Origin: JALCLA01 sp965653565
GTDB lineage: Bacteria > Pseudomonadota > Gammaproteobacteria > Xanthomonadales > Xanthomonadaceae
Assembly (NCBI GenBank): GCA_965653565.1
Contig: CBFHAI010000081.1
Location: 1 to 14,753 of the forward strand
DNA: 14,753 bases
Direction of reading: 5' to 3'
Numbering within the stretch: position 1 is the first letter of the stretch; every line of letters starts with the position of its first letter. A program made the translations under genes and the position numbers. Below the pieces are notes generated by a model. It searched no databases. It saw only the letters and a program-made list of their open reading frames with translations, and was not told the DNA's origin. Of this stretch, positions 7,033 through 14,753 are shown one piece after another.

Positions 7033-9657
7033 TTACGCGTTGTCGAGGGCGGTCAGCAGTGACGCGCGCAATGCGTCGCAGAGCGCGGCGTCGAGCGGCT
7101 GGTCGGCTTCGTCGGTGAGCAGGAAAAAGTCTTCGACGCGTTCGCCGAAGGTGGCGATGCGGGCGTCGTGCACGCGCAGTCGGTGTTCGCGCAGGATCGC
7201 GGCGACTTGCGCGAGCAGGCCGGGGCGATCGCTGCAGACCAGGGTCATCTGGGTGCGCCCTTCGTCCGGCGCGAAGTCGATGCGCGCCGGGATGCGGAAA
7301 TGTTTCAGCTGGCGCGGCAGCGCCCGGCGTGCGAGCGAGGCCTTGCCGGGCGGCGCGCGCAGGGCATCGCGAACGCTGCCGGCGACACTCGCCGCGCGCC
7401 GTTCGGGATCGATGAAATCGACGCCGGCATCGAGCACCTGGAAGGTATCGAGACTCATGCCGCGCCGCGAATTGACGACGCGCGCTTCGACGATGCCCAA
7501 GCCCAGCCGATCGAGCGTTGCGGCCACCGTGGCGAACAAACCGTCGCGATCGGGTGAATACACGAACACTTCCAGCGCGCCCGGCCGCGCATGCGGCCGC
7601 GCCAGCACCAGGGGCAAACCGGCGTCGCCGGCTTCGGCGATGCCGCGCGTCTGCCAGGCGATCTGCTCGGCGCGATAACGCAGGAAACTTTCGTCGGGAA
7701 ATTCGGCCCAGACCCGATCGATGCCGGCATCGTCGAGGCCGAAATCCTGCAGCCGTTCGCGCGCCGCGTTGCGCGTTTCGGCGATGCGTTCCTCTGCATG
7801 CAGCGGATGTTCGAGGCCGCGCCGCAAAGCGAAGCGCGTCGCGGTGTACAGATCGGCCATCAGGCGATCCTTCCACGCGTTCCACAATTTCGGGCTGGTG
7901 CCGGCGATATCGGCGACGGTCAGCAGATACAGATAGTCGAGACGTTCGCGTTCGCCGACGAGGGTGGCGAAGCGTGCGACGACATCGGGATCGGCGATGT
8001 CCTGCCGCTGCGCCGTCACCGACATCGCCAGGTGATGCCGTACCAGCCAGGCGACGAGGTCGGTATCGGCTGCCGACAAACCGTGTTCGAGGCAGAACAT
8101 GCGCGCATCGACCGCGCCGAGTTCCGAGTGATCGCCGCCGCGGCCTTTCGCGATGTCGTGGAAAAGCCCGGCCAACAGCAGCAATTCGGGCTTGCGCAAC
8201 AGCGGCCAGATCTCGTGCCCGAGCGCGAAACGCTGCGCCGAATCGGGCTGCGCGAAGCTCGCCATGTTGCGCAGCACCGTCATCGTGTGTTGGTCGACGG
8301 TGTAGACATGGAACAGGTCGTACTGCATGCGGCCCGACACGCGGCCGAAGGCCGGCAGGTAGCGGCCGAGCACGCCGAGCCTGGCCATGCGTTCGAGCGT
8401 CGGGATCGCCTGCGGATCGCGCAGCAAGGCCAGGAACAGCGACTTCACCGAGGCTTCGGTGCGGAATTTCGCATCGATCTTCGACAGTGCTTCGCCGAGC
8501 GCGCGCGCCGCGGTCGAATGCAGGCCGCGCAACTGCGCGTGCTGCTGCCAGACGCGGAACATCGACAGGATCGAAACCGGCCGGCGATGCAGCAGGTCCG
8601 GATCGCGCAAGGCGAGAAAACCGTCGATGCTGACGAAATCGTTGTCGATCGGCTCGACCGCCGAACCTTCCGACAGACCTTCTTCGAAACGCTGCAACAA
8701 GCGCTCACCGACGCGCAGCACGAGTGCAGCGCTGCGGAAATAGCCCTGCATCAATTGCTCGACGGCGAGATTCTCGCGATGCTCGTCGCGGAATCCGAGT
8801 CGCGCGGCCAGCGCCTTCTGATAATCGAACAACAACCGTTCTTCGCGCCGTTCGGCCACCAGATGCAATCCGAAACGCAGCCGCGACAGGGTGCGGCGAC
8901 GGGTGTCGAGGATGTCGTATTCGTCTTGCCCGAGCGCGCCGAGCGTCAGCAATTCTTCCAGCCGCGTCACACCGTAAAGACGCTGCGCCATCCAGCCCAG
9001 CGTGTGCAGATCGCGTAGGCCGCCCGGGCCTTCCTTCAGGTTCGGTTCGAGGTTGTAGGCGGTGTCGTGGTAGCGCGCATGGCGCGCCGACCATTCCGCG
9101 CGCTTGGCGGCGTAGAACCCGGCCGGCGGCCACAGGCCGGGCGTCTGCATCGCGGCACGCAGCTGCGGATAGAGCGTGAGGTCGCCGCTGAGCGGGCGCG
9201 CTTCGAGTAGCGCGGTGGCGACGGTGACGTCGTCGCGCGCGGCCTCGATGCATTGCGCGATGCTGCGCACGGCATGGCCCGGTGCGATGCCCAGGTCCCA
9301 AAGCCCGGCGAAATAGGCTTCGATCGCGACGCGCTGCGCTTCCTGCACCGCTTCGTCGCCGACGATCAGCAGATCGACATCCGAGCGCGGGAACAACTCG
9401 CCGCGACCGTAGCCGCCGGTGGCGATCAAGGCCAGGCCCGATACGTCGGCGAAGGCGCGATCGAAGGACGCGATGACCGCCGCATCCACCGCCGCGGTGC
9501 GGCGCGCGAGCAGCTTGTCGATGTCTTCGCCGTTGTCGAAGGCTTCCGCCAGTTCGCGCTGGTTGTCGTCGAGCGACGTTCGCAACGCCTTGCGAACGTC
9601 AGCCGCTTCGACCGCGGCGCCGGCCGGCATCGGGTTCGACGCGGCCGGCACGCTCAT
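7033..9657 (-). CDS. glnD: Bifunctional uridylyltransferase/uridylyl-removing enzyme GlnD
   Basis: GlnD senses glutamine and adds UMP to, or removes it from, PII proteins (GlnB/GlnK), setting nitrogen assimilation through GlnE and NtrB/NtrC. The 874-aa product has the full domain order. The nucleotidyltransferase motif GGYGRGELFPRSDVD is at 81-95, with catalytic D93 and D95. The conserved linker NLKEGPGGLRDLH is at 206-218. The HD hydrolase domain has LFHDIAKGRGGDHSELG (H500, D501). Two ACT domains lie at about 695-745 (FVYSPDRDGLFATVAATLD) and 803-860 (LVCSDRPGLLAQVAAIL), the likely glutamine sensors. The ATG at 9657 overlaps the map stop by 4 bp (ATGA), indicating translational coupling; an alternative ATG lies 9 codons later. 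Both catalytic centres appear intact. Confidence 0.98.
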   Translation of the reverse strand: MSVPAASNPMPAGAAVEAADVRKALRTSLDDNQRELAEAFDNGEDIDKLLARRTAAVDAAVIASFDRAFADVSGLALIATGGYGRGELFPRSDVDLLIVGDEAVQEAQRVAIEAYFAGLWDLGIAPGHAVRSIAQCIEAARDDVTVATALLEARPLSGDLTLYPQLRAAMQTPGLWPPAGFYAAKRAEWSARHARYHDTAYNLEPNLKEGPGGLRDLHTLGWMAQRLYGVTRLEELLTLGALGQDEYDILDTRRRTLSRLRFGLHLVAERREERLLFDYQKALAARLGFRDEHRENLAVEQLMQGYFRSAALVLRVGERLLQRFEEGLSEGSAVEPIDNDFVSIDGFLALRDPDLLHRRPVSILSMFRVWQQHAQLRGLHSTAARALGEALSKIDAKFRTEASVKSLFLALLRDPQAIPTLERMARLGVLGRYLPAFGRVSGRMQYDLFHVYTVDQHTMTVLRNMASFAQPDSAQRFALGHEIWPLLRKPELLLLAGLFHDIAKGRGGDHSELGAVDARMFCLEHGLSAADTDLVAWLVRHHLAMSVTAQRQDIADPDVVARFATLVGERERLDYLYLLTVADIAGTSPKLWNAWKDRLMADLYTATRFALRRGLEHPLHAEERIAETRNAARERLQDFGLDDAGIDRVWAEFPDESFLRYRAEQIAWQTRGIAEAGDAGLPLVLARPHARPGALEVFVYSPDRDGLFATVAATLDRLGLGIVEARVVNSRRGMSLDTFQVLDAGVDFIDPERRAASVAGSVRDALRAPPGKASLARRALPRQLKHFRIPARIDFAPDEGRTQMTLVCSDRPGLLAQVAAILREHRLRVHDARIATFGERVEDFFLLTDEADQPLDAALCDALRASLLTALDNA

Positions 9658-10427
9658 CGGTGGCGCTCGTTGGGCAGTTGCGTGAGCACTTCCACGCCGC
9701 GGTCGGTGACGACCACGGTGTGCTCCCATTGCGCGGACAGCGATCGATCCTTCGTCACCACGGTCCAGCCGTCGGGCATCAAGCGCGTGTGGCGGGCGCC
9801 GGCGTTGATCATCGGTTCGATGGTGAAGGTCATGCCTTCGCGCAGCGGCAGGCCGGTGCCGGGCACGCCGTAGTGCAGCACCTGCGGGTCTTCGTGATAG
9901 ATCTCGCCGATGCCGTGGCCGCAGTATTCGCGCACCACCGAGAAACGTTCGGCTTCGGCGTAGGACTGGATCGCCGCGCCGATGTCGCCCAGCGTCGCGC
10001 CCGGCCGCACCGCGCGGATGCCGCGCCACATGGCCTCGTGCGTCACGTCCACCAGGCGCTTGGCGAGCGTGCTCGGCTGGCCGACGAAATACATCCGGCT
10101 GGTGTCGCCGTGCCAGCCGTCCTTGATGACGGTGACGTCGATATTGATGATGTCGCCATCGCGCAGCACCTTCTGCGGGCTCGGGATGCCGTGGCAGATG
10201 ACGTTGTTGACCGAGGTGCAGATGGTGGCCGGGAAGCCCTTGTAGCCGACGTTCGCCGGAATCGCGTGCTGCACGTTGACGATGTGGTCGTGGCAGATGC
10301 GATCGAGCTCGTCGGTGGTGACGCCGGGCTTCACGTGCGGCGCGACCACGGCGAGCACTTCGGCCGCCAGGCGGCCGGCGACGCGCATCTTCTCGATCTG
10401 TTCTGGGGTTTTGACGGTAACAGGCAT
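9654..10427 (-). CDS. map: Methionine aminopeptidase, type I
   Basis: Map removes the initiator methionine from new proteins with small second residues. The 257-aa product starts MPVTVKTPEQIEKMRVAGRL, aligning from residue 1 with E. coli Map. Metal-binding signatures are visible: INIDVTVIKDGWHGDTSRMY (both metal-site Asp), GHGIGEIYHE (metal His) and FTIEPMIN (Glu), with the last Glu near QWEHTVVVTD. The gene heads the minus-strand cluster and diverges from rpsB. A GATAAT box on the minus strand (10439-10434) places a predicted transcript start at about 10427, the ATG itself; the candidate -35 (TGGTGC) is weak. An alternative is initiation from a distant AGGGG 11 nt upstream. Confidence 0.98.
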   Translation of the reverse strand: MPVTVKTPEQIEKMRVAGRLAAEVLAVVAPHVKPGVTTDELDRICHDHIVNVQHAIPANVGYKGFPATICTSVNNVICHGIPSPQKVLRDGDIINIDVTVIKDGWHGDTSRMYFVGQPSTLAKRLVDVTHEAMWRGIRAVRPGATLGDIGAAIQSYAEAERFSVVREYCGHGIGEIYHEDPQVLHYGVPGTGLPLREGMTFTIEPMINAGARHTRLMPDGWTVVTKDRSLSAQWEHTVVVTDRGVEVLTQLPNERHR

Positions 10428-10433
10428 GGGGCG

Positions 10434-10462
10434 ATTATCCCCTGCCCGGCGCGCAGGCACCA
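10434..10462 (-). promoter_or_regulatory. map: Candidate map promoter
   Basis: On the minus strand, GATAAT (10439-10434) is a good -10 box. The best -35 at 17-nt spacing is TGGTGC (10462-10457), which is weak. The expected transcript start falls at or within a base or two of the map ATG, which would give a leaderless or nearly leaderless message. Confidence 0.4.
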
Positions 10463-10482
10463 CACGGAGGCGCGGGCCGGTG

Positions 10483-10506
10483 CGGGCAAGTTGGTCGGGC
10501 AAGTTG
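10483..10506 (+). repeat. 11-bp direct repeat at the rpsB promoter
   Basis: CGGGCAAGTTG occurs at 10483-10493 and again at 10496-10506, with a 13-bp period. The second copy overlaps the -35 box of the rpsB promoter. It could be a regulator site or the product of a small duplication. Confidence 0.6.
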
Positions 10507-10532
10507 CGCCAAGTCCCGGTCGCGATTACAAT
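10504..10532 (+). promoter_or_regulatory. rpsB: Sigma70 promoter of rpsB-tsf
   Basis: TTGCGC (10504-10509), a 17-nt spacer and TACAAT (10527-10532) form a good sigma70-type promoter. The predicted start near 10539 falls just before the first leader hairpin and gives a 5' untranslated region of about 205 nt. It is the only strong promoter I find upstream of rpsB. Confidence 0.65.
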
Positions 10533-10538
10533 TCCGCG

Positions 10539-10744
10539 GCTTCGCACCGGTTTTCATCGCGGTGCGAACCGTCCACGCCGTACGTCATCGGTGAATTCAC
10601 ACACGCGGCCACAACGCGTCCCGGGGTGCTTCTGCTCTCGATGAGCAGCGGTTCGGAACGCAAGCCGGCGTGGAGGCCCAACCCCGGAATTGTCGCCCTC
10701 GGTCCAACCTCCGAGGCGCATTCCGCTTCGCAAGGATTATCGCA
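10539..10744 (+). promoter_or_regulatory. rpsB: Structured rpsB leader, probable S2 autoregulatory element
   Basis: In the roughly 205-nt leader I see three stems. TTCGCACCG (10541-10549) pairs with CGGTGCGAA (10560-10568). CTGCTC (10632-10637) pairs with GAGCAG (10643-10648) within a GGGGTGCTTCTGCTC region. CCTCGG (10697-10702) pairs with CCGAGG (10711-10716), just upstream of the ribosome-binding site AAGGA (10731-10735). In gammaproteobacteria, S2 is known to repress rpsB-tsf through a conserved 5' untranslated structure. Assigning this leader to that class rests on position and structure, not on alignment. Together with the map-side sequence it fills the 317-bp stretch without genes (10428-10744). 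Confidence 0.6.
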
Positions 10745-11635
<891 letters not shown>

Positions 11636-11643
11636 AGCTCTTC

Positions 11644-11760
11644 CCTTCTCCGATTCCGGAGAAGGTGGCGCTCAGCGCCGGATGAGGGTCCGGGCTTGCA
11701 TCGAGTTTCGGTGCAAGCCCCTCGCCCCTCACCCCCTAACCCCTCTCTCAGCGAGGGGCT
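11644..11760 (+). repeat. Repeat-like structured element in the rpsB-tsf spacer
   Basis: This element fills most of the 158-bp spacer. Stem A is CCTTCTCCG (11644-11652) with CGGAGAAGG (11657-11665), loop ATTC. Then GGCGCT and AGCGCC (11667-11679) form a small stem. Stem C is GGGCTTGCA (11692-11700) with TGCAAGCCC (11712-11720). Alternatively AGCCCCTCGC (11716-11725) pairs perfectly with GCGAGGGGCT (11751-11760), which excludes stem C. The wording (GGTGGCGCTCAGCGCCGGATGAGGGTCCGGG, split over 11666-11694, and CCCCTCACCCCC) is of a type I know as a dispersed repeat in xanthomonads. No T-run follows stem A, so it is not a standard terminator. It may tune the S2 to EF-Ts ratio. Confidence 0.65.
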
Positions 11761-11793
11761 AACCGAATTCACGAAACACCGAGGTTCAACCCA

Positions 11794-12678
11794 ATGGCTG
11801 AAATCACCGCATCGATGGTCAAGGAACTGCGCGAGCGTTCCGGCGCCGGCATGATGGAGTGCAAGAAAGCGCTCGCCGAGAACAACGGCGACATCAACGT
11901 CGCGATGGAATACCTGCGCAAGACGGGCCTGGCCAAGGCCGACAAGAAGGCCAGCCGCGTCGCCGCCGAAGGCCGCATCGCGGCCGCCGCGAACGGCAGC
12001 CAGGCCGTGATCGTCGAAATCAACTCGGAAACCGACTTCGTCGCCAAGGACGAAAACTTCGTCGCCTTCACCGGCGCCGTCGCCAACGCCGCGCTCGCTT
12101 CGGGCGCCACCGATGTCGACGCGCTCAAGTCGGCCAAGCTGTCCGACGGCAAGAGCATCGAAGAAGCGCGCGCCGAACTGATCGCCAAGGTCGGCGAAAA
12201 CGTGCAGGTGCGCCGCATGGTGCGCGTCGACGGCAAGGGCAACCACGTCGCGGCCTACATCCACGGCGGCCGCATCGGCGTGCTGGTGGAACTCAAGGGT
12301 GGCGACGCCGACCTGGCCCGCGGCCTGGCGATGCACGTGGCGGCGATGAACCCGCCGTATCTGTCGCCGGCCCAGGTGCCGGCCGACATCGCGGCCAAGG
12401 AAAAGGAAATCGCGCTCGCGCAGATGACCGACAAGGACAAGGCCAAGCCGGCCGAAATCCAGGAAAAGATGATCTCCGGCAAGGTCAACAAGACGCTCTC
12501 GGAAATCAGCCTGACCGGCCAGCCCTACGTGCTCGACACCAACCAGACCGTGGAAAACGTGCTCAAGGCCGCCAAGGCCGAAGTCGTTTCCTACTCGCGC
12601 CTGGCCGTCGGCGAAGGCATCGAGAAGGTGGTGGAAGACTACGCTGCCGAAGTGATGAAGCAGGCCGGCCTGGCGTAA
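11794..12678 (+). CDS. tsf: Elongation factor Ts
   Basis: EF-Ts is the guanine-nucleotide exchange factor that recycles EF-Tu. The 294-aa product has normal length and domains. The N-terminal UBA-like domain is ITASMVKELRERSGAGMMECKKALAE, from residue 4 to 29. The exchange signature TDFVAKDENF starts at 80, with D81 and F82 being the residues that disturb the EF-Tu magnesium site. The core continues with HVAAMNPPY and a C-terminal module around YVLDTNQTVENVL. The ATG at 11794 follows GAGGTT (11781-11786). It is transcribed with rpsB and possibly adjusted by the structured spacer. A bidirectional terminator lies 23 bp after its stop. Confidence 0.99.
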   Translation: MAEITASMVKELRERSGAGMMECKKALAENNGDINVAMEYLRKTGLAKADKKASRVAAEGRIAAAANGSQAVIVEINSETDFVAKDENFVAFTGAVANAALASGATDVDALKSAKLSDGKSIEEARAELIAKVGENVQVRRMVRVDGKGNHVAAYIHGGRIGVLVELKGGDADLARGLAMHVAAMNPPYLSPAQVPADIAAKEKEIALAQMTDKDKAKPAEIQEKMISGKVNKTLSEISLTGQPYVLDTNQTVENVLKAAKAEVVSYSRLAVGEGIEKVVEDYAAEVMKQAGLA

Positions 12679-12701
12679 GCCGGAGCCTCACTGCCGAAAC
12701 G

Positions 12702-12730
12702 AAAAACCCGCGGGGAACCGCGGGTTTTTT
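12702..12730. terminator. Bidirectional intrinsic terminator between tsf and the AIM24 gene
   Basis: AACCCGCGG (12705-12713) pairs with CCGCGGGTT (12718-12726) across loop GGAA. On the plus strand it runs into TTTTTT (12725-12730), and on the minus strand the A-run at 12702-12706 gives TTTTT. It therefore serves both convergent genes, ending rpsB-tsf from the left and the AIM24 gene from the right. Confidence 0.92.
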
Positions 12731-12750
12731 GCTTTTGCGAGCCGCGAAAG

Positions 12751-13446
12751 TCAGCCGCCTTTGCGCTGGAACACCACTTCCTCGTAAGGCTGCACCACCA
12801 CCCAACCCTCGCCGGCGAACTTCAGCTGCACGCTCTCGCCCGAGCCGCGGCCCAGCAGCGTGCCGAGCGAAATGTCGGTGACGATCTGCGGCGTCAGATT
12901 GCCCGACCAGGCCACCGTCGCGTTCGGATCGGTGAACACCGGCTGCGCCGCCGTCACGCGCAGCGTGACCGGATCGTAGTGCGAGGTGATGGCGACCACG
13001 CCGGTGCCCGTCAGCCGGATGTTGAACAGCCCGCCGGTGAGCATGCCGGCGGCCTTGCGCATCATCGTGATCTTCGACTCGATGCCGTCCTCGAACGCCA
13101 GCACATCATTGCCGTTGGCGAAGATCGACTCGCCCTTCAACCGCAGCAAGGTGACTTTCTTGCCGGCATCGGCGATGTAGACGCGGCCGCGGCCTTCCAT
13201 CTTCATCAGCTGCATGCCCTCGCCGCTGATCGCCTTCTTCAGCAGGTTCCCCAGGCCCTGCTCGAGCACGCCCTGGCGGGTGAATTTCACCCCGCCGTGA
13301 TAGGCCACCATCGAACCGGCCTTGGCCCACAGCTTGCCGTCCAGCTTGATCTCGAGCAGGTACGGACTTTCCAGTTCGAACGCTTCCTGCGTGACGTCCT
13401 TCTGCGCCGAAGTGGCGAGAAATTCGTCGAGTGTCTTGATCCCCAT
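12751..13446 (-). CDS. AIM24-family protein (TIGR00266/DUF124 type)
   Basis: The product is 231 aa and fits the bacterial AIM24 family, a beta-rich tryptophan RNA-binding-attenuator-like fold of unknown role, related to a yeast mitochondrial protein. Features are LLEIKLDGKLWAKAGSMVAY (30-49), GVKFTRQG (52-59), a Gly-rich segment with SGEGMQLMKMEGRGRVYIAD (about 74-93), and LTGTGVVAITSH (about 144-155). The end, GEGWVVVQPYEEVVF (about 213-227), is typical. There is no signal peptide or membrane segment. ATG at 13446 has AAGGGGA about 9 nt upstream. A promoter TTGTGG (13508-13503), 17-nt spacer, TAGGCT (13485-13480) lies upstream on the minus strand. It sits antisense between tsf and pyrH, which are neighbours in many bacteria. 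Confidence 0.88.
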   Translation of the reverse strand: MGIKTLDEFLATSAQKDVTQEAFELESPYLLEIKLDGKLWAKAGSMVAYHGGVKFTRQGVLEQGLGNLLKKAISGEGMQLMKMEGRGRVYIADAGKKVTLLRLKGESIFANGNDVLAFEDGIESKITMMRKAAGMLTGGLFNIRLTGTGVVAITSHYDPVTLRVTAAQPVFTDPNATVAWSGNLTPQIVTDISLGTLLGRGSGESVQLKFAGEGWVVVQPYEEVVFQRKGG

Positions 13447-13479
13447 GCATGATTCCCCTTGGTGATGACGCGAGCGCGC

Positions 13480-13508
13480 AGCCTAGATTCTGCGCCGCCA
13501 CCCCACAA
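13480..13508 (-). promoter_or_regulatory. Candidate promoter of the AIM24 gene
   Basis: On the minus strand, TTGTGG (13508-13503) and TAGGCT (13485-13480) are separated by exactly 17 nt. The predicted transcript start near 13473 gives a leader of about 27 nt that contains the AAGGGGA ribosome-binding site. The match to sigma70 is moderate. Confidence 0.45.
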
Positions 13509-13513
13509 GCCGC

Positions 13514-13542
13514 GCGACCGGCGCGCCGCGATCCGCTAGACT
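13514..13542 (+). promoter_or_regulatory. pyrH: Candidate promoter of pyrH
   Basis: TAGACT (13537-13542) is a reasonable -10 box; the only -35 at 17-nt spacing, GCGACC (13514-13519), is poor. A start near 13549 would give a leader of about 30 nt. Because a terminator and an antisense gene separate pyrH from tsf, pyrH needs its own promoter somewhere in 13447-13578. Confidence 0.35.
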
Positions 13543-13578
13543 TCGGCTGTTTTGCCCGCCGCAAAAAGGAGCCCAAGC

Positions 13579-14307
13579 ATGTCCGTCCCGCCCCTGAAAT
13601 TTCGCCGCATCCTGCTCAAACTCAGCGGCGAGGCCTTGATGGGCAAAGAGGACTACGGCATCGACCCGGACATGATCAACCGCCTGGCGCGCGAGATCGT
13701 CGAGGCGCAGCGCGCCGGCGCCGAAGTCGGCCTGGTGATCGGCGGCGGCAACATCTTCCGCGGCGCCGGCCTGGCCGAAGGCGGCATGGACCGCGTCACC
13801 GGCGACCACATGGGCATGCTCGCCACCGTGATGAACGCGCTGGCGATGCAGGATGCGTTGGAAAAAATGGGCGCGCGCGTGCGCGTGATGAGCGCGATCA
13901 AGATCAACGAGGTCTGCGAGGATTACATCCGCCGGCGCGCGATTCGCCATCTCGAAAAAGGCCGCATCGCGATATTTGCGGCCGGCACCGGCAATCCATT
14001 CTTCACCACCGACTCGGCTGCCGCGCTGCGCGCCGTGGAAATCGGCGCCGAACTGCTGCTGAAAGCCACCAAGGTCGACGGCGTCTACGACGCCGATCCG
14101 AAAAAGAAAAAAGACGCGCACCGCTACGAACAGCTCAACTACGACGAAGTGATCGCCCGCGACCTGAAAGTGATGGACACCGCCGCCATCGCGCTATGCC
14201 GCGATTACGATATTCCGCTGCGGATTTACGATATTTCGCAGGATGGGGATTTGATGCGGATTTTGCGGGGGGAGTCGATCGGGACGTTGGTGCACGGACG
14301 GGCTTGA
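13579..14307 (+). CDS. pyrH: UMP kinase
   Basis: PyrH phosphorylates UMP to UDP with ATP and is an amino-acid-kinase-fold hexamer, allosterically controlled by GTP and UTP in gammaproteobacteria. The 242-aa product has KLSGEAL (14-20, phosphate loop), GGGNIFRG (55-62), DRVTGDHMGMLATVMNALA (71-89), the UMP site GTGNPFFTTDSAA (136-148), KATKVDGVYDADP (162-174) and DLKVMD (195-200). A Lys-rich insert, KKKK, follows DADP. The ATG at 13579 was chosen over an upstream in-frame TTG because it gives MSVPPLKFRRILLKLSGEAL and has AAGGA about 9 nt upstream. Codons in the last 30 or so residues turn to G- and T-ending forms, unlike the C-ending body. No gene follows within the remaining 446 bp, although frr is the usual neighbour. 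Confidence 0.98.
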   Translation: MSVPPLKFRRILLKLSGEALMGKEDYGIDPDMINRLAREIVEAQRAGAEVGLVIGGGNIFRGAGLAEGGMDRVTGDHMGMLATVMNALAMQDALEKMGARVRVMSAIKINEVCEDYIRRRAIRHLEKGRIAIFAAGTGNPFFTTDSAAALRAVEIGAELLLKATKVDGVYDADPKKKKDAHRYEQLNYDEVIARDLKVMDTAAIALCRDYDIPLRIYDISQDGDLMRILRGESIGTLVHGRA

Positions 14308-14503
14308 AGTTTTTGCGAGGTCGTTCGCGGGCGATCTTTCGCTGTCGTTCGACACGACTCAAAACTCTTTGTTCCTCCGTGCGTTCGTAGTTGGAAGCAG
14401 CGGAGCGGAATCCGGGATTGTTCCGGTTTTCGCGACTTCACTCCAATCCCGTCATTTCCGACGAGTCGACGCTACGTCAATCTCGTCAATCCGCGAAAAC
14501 CTA

Positions 14504-14546
14504 CGTCATTCCCGCGTAGGCGGGAATCCAGTGACTTTAGAACGTT
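14504..14546 (-). repeat. dRS3-like palindromic repeat, copy 3 (inverted)
   Basis: Positions 14504-14536 are the exact reverse complement of 37-69 (33 bp). They contain the palindrome at 14508-14527 and CCAGTGACT. The flank continues with a degenerate match (ACGTTCCG versus the GCGGAACG flank of copy 1), so roughly 45 bp are shared. It lies in the non-coding end of the window. Confidence 0.85.
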
Positions 14547-14625
14547 CCGATTTTCGCGACGCTTTTTCGGCGAATTGAACCCTTCGCTTCCCTCGCGATT
14601 GAAGTTGCGCTTTCGCGAGTTTCGT

Positions 14626-14725
14626 CCCCCTCAGCGGGGGCCGAGTCACTTTCTTTGCTTGTGCAAAGAAAGTAACCAAAGAAACACACCCCGGGTTACG
14701 CGCCCCTCAACCTGCGGTTGAGGGG
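14626..14725. repeat. Composite hairpin repeat (CTTTCTTTGC/GCAAAGAAAG type)
   Basis: There are three hairpins in 100 bp. CCCCC (14626-14630) pairs with GGGGG (14636-14640). ACTTTCTTTGC (14648-14658) pairs perfectly with GCAAAGAAAGT (14663-14673) over TTGT. CCCCTCAACC (14703-14712) pairs with GGTTGAGGGG (14716-14725) over TGC. The middle palindrome followed by AACCAAAGAAAC is of a type I know as a dispersed intergenic repeat in xanthomonads and relatives. An 11-base fragment, AACCAAAGAAA, also occurs at 241-251. The element may continue beyond the window. Confidence 0.7.
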
Positions 14726-14753
14726 AAGCTCCGGGCGGGTGGGGTTTGTCGAC

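Larger units (their letters stand above)
14308..14753. other. Intergenic stretch after pyrH with repeats and no gene
   Basis: No coding sequence with family character is visible. Positions 14308-14500 are compositionally mixed, with degenerate pieces resembling the repeat flanks (GTTCCGGTTTTCGCGAC, CCCGTCATTTCCGACGA). The dRS3-like copy and the 14626-14725 element fill the rest. I find no convincing intrinsic terminator for pyrH. The window ends inside this region. Confidence 0.7.

Noticed and set aside
7591..9018. Plus-strand open frame of 475 codons opposite glnD
   Set aside because: It is the antisense shadow of an intact glnD, with composition typical of reverse-complement GC-rich codons.

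Overview
The window looks like a chromosomal housekeeping region of a high-GC gammaproteobacterium, most likely of the order Lysobacterales (Xanthomonadales). The evidence is the gene order map-glnD-dapD-ArsC-like-dapE diverging from rpsB-tsf-(AIM24)-pyrH, the GC-rich codon use, the dispersed palindromic repeats, and a secreted-protein C-terminal domain I associate with this group. The genus cannot be fixed from the sequence.

Layout. Positions 1-257 hold two copies of a palindromic repeat and no gene. radA (258-1625, minus) diverges from a secreted cupredoxin fused to a lineage-type C-terminal domain (1760-2524, plus). A VOC/glyoxalase-fold protein (2617-3009, plus) and an EcsC-like protein with a Lys/Ala-rich tail (3123-3929, plus) follow. 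After them comes a small unrecognised protein (4151-4579, plus), preceded by a compact leader of three consecutive stem-loops. It converges tightly with the minus-strand cluster map (10427-9654), glnD (9657-7033), dapD (6966-6103), Spx/ArsC-like reductase (6106-5747) and dapE (5731-4586). Two junctions in this cluster are 4-bp ATGA overlaps.

map and rpsB diverge across a 317-bp region that carries a good sigma70 promoter for rpsB and a structured leader of about 205 nt, as expected for S2 autoregulation. rpsB (10745-11635) and tsf (11794-12678) form the translation operon, with a repeat-like structured element between them. A bidirectional terminator at 12702-12730 separates tsf from a convergent AIM24-family gene (12751-13446, minus), which diverges from pyrH (13579-14307, plus). 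The last 446 bp contain no recognisable gene, only repeats.

How the genes work together. DapD and DapE are two steps of the succinylase branch of lysine/diaminopimelate synthesis. GlnD controls nitrogen assimilation through PII. Map trims N-terminal methionine. S2 and EF-Ts serve translation, and PyrH makes UDP for RNA and the cell envelope. No defence system, CRISPR array, prophage or insertion sequence is visible. The points most worth following are the triple-hairpin leader and its unknown gene, the cupredoxin fusion, the rpsB-tsf spacer with alternative pairings, the stem joining the ArsC-like stop to the dapE start, and the repeats at both ends.
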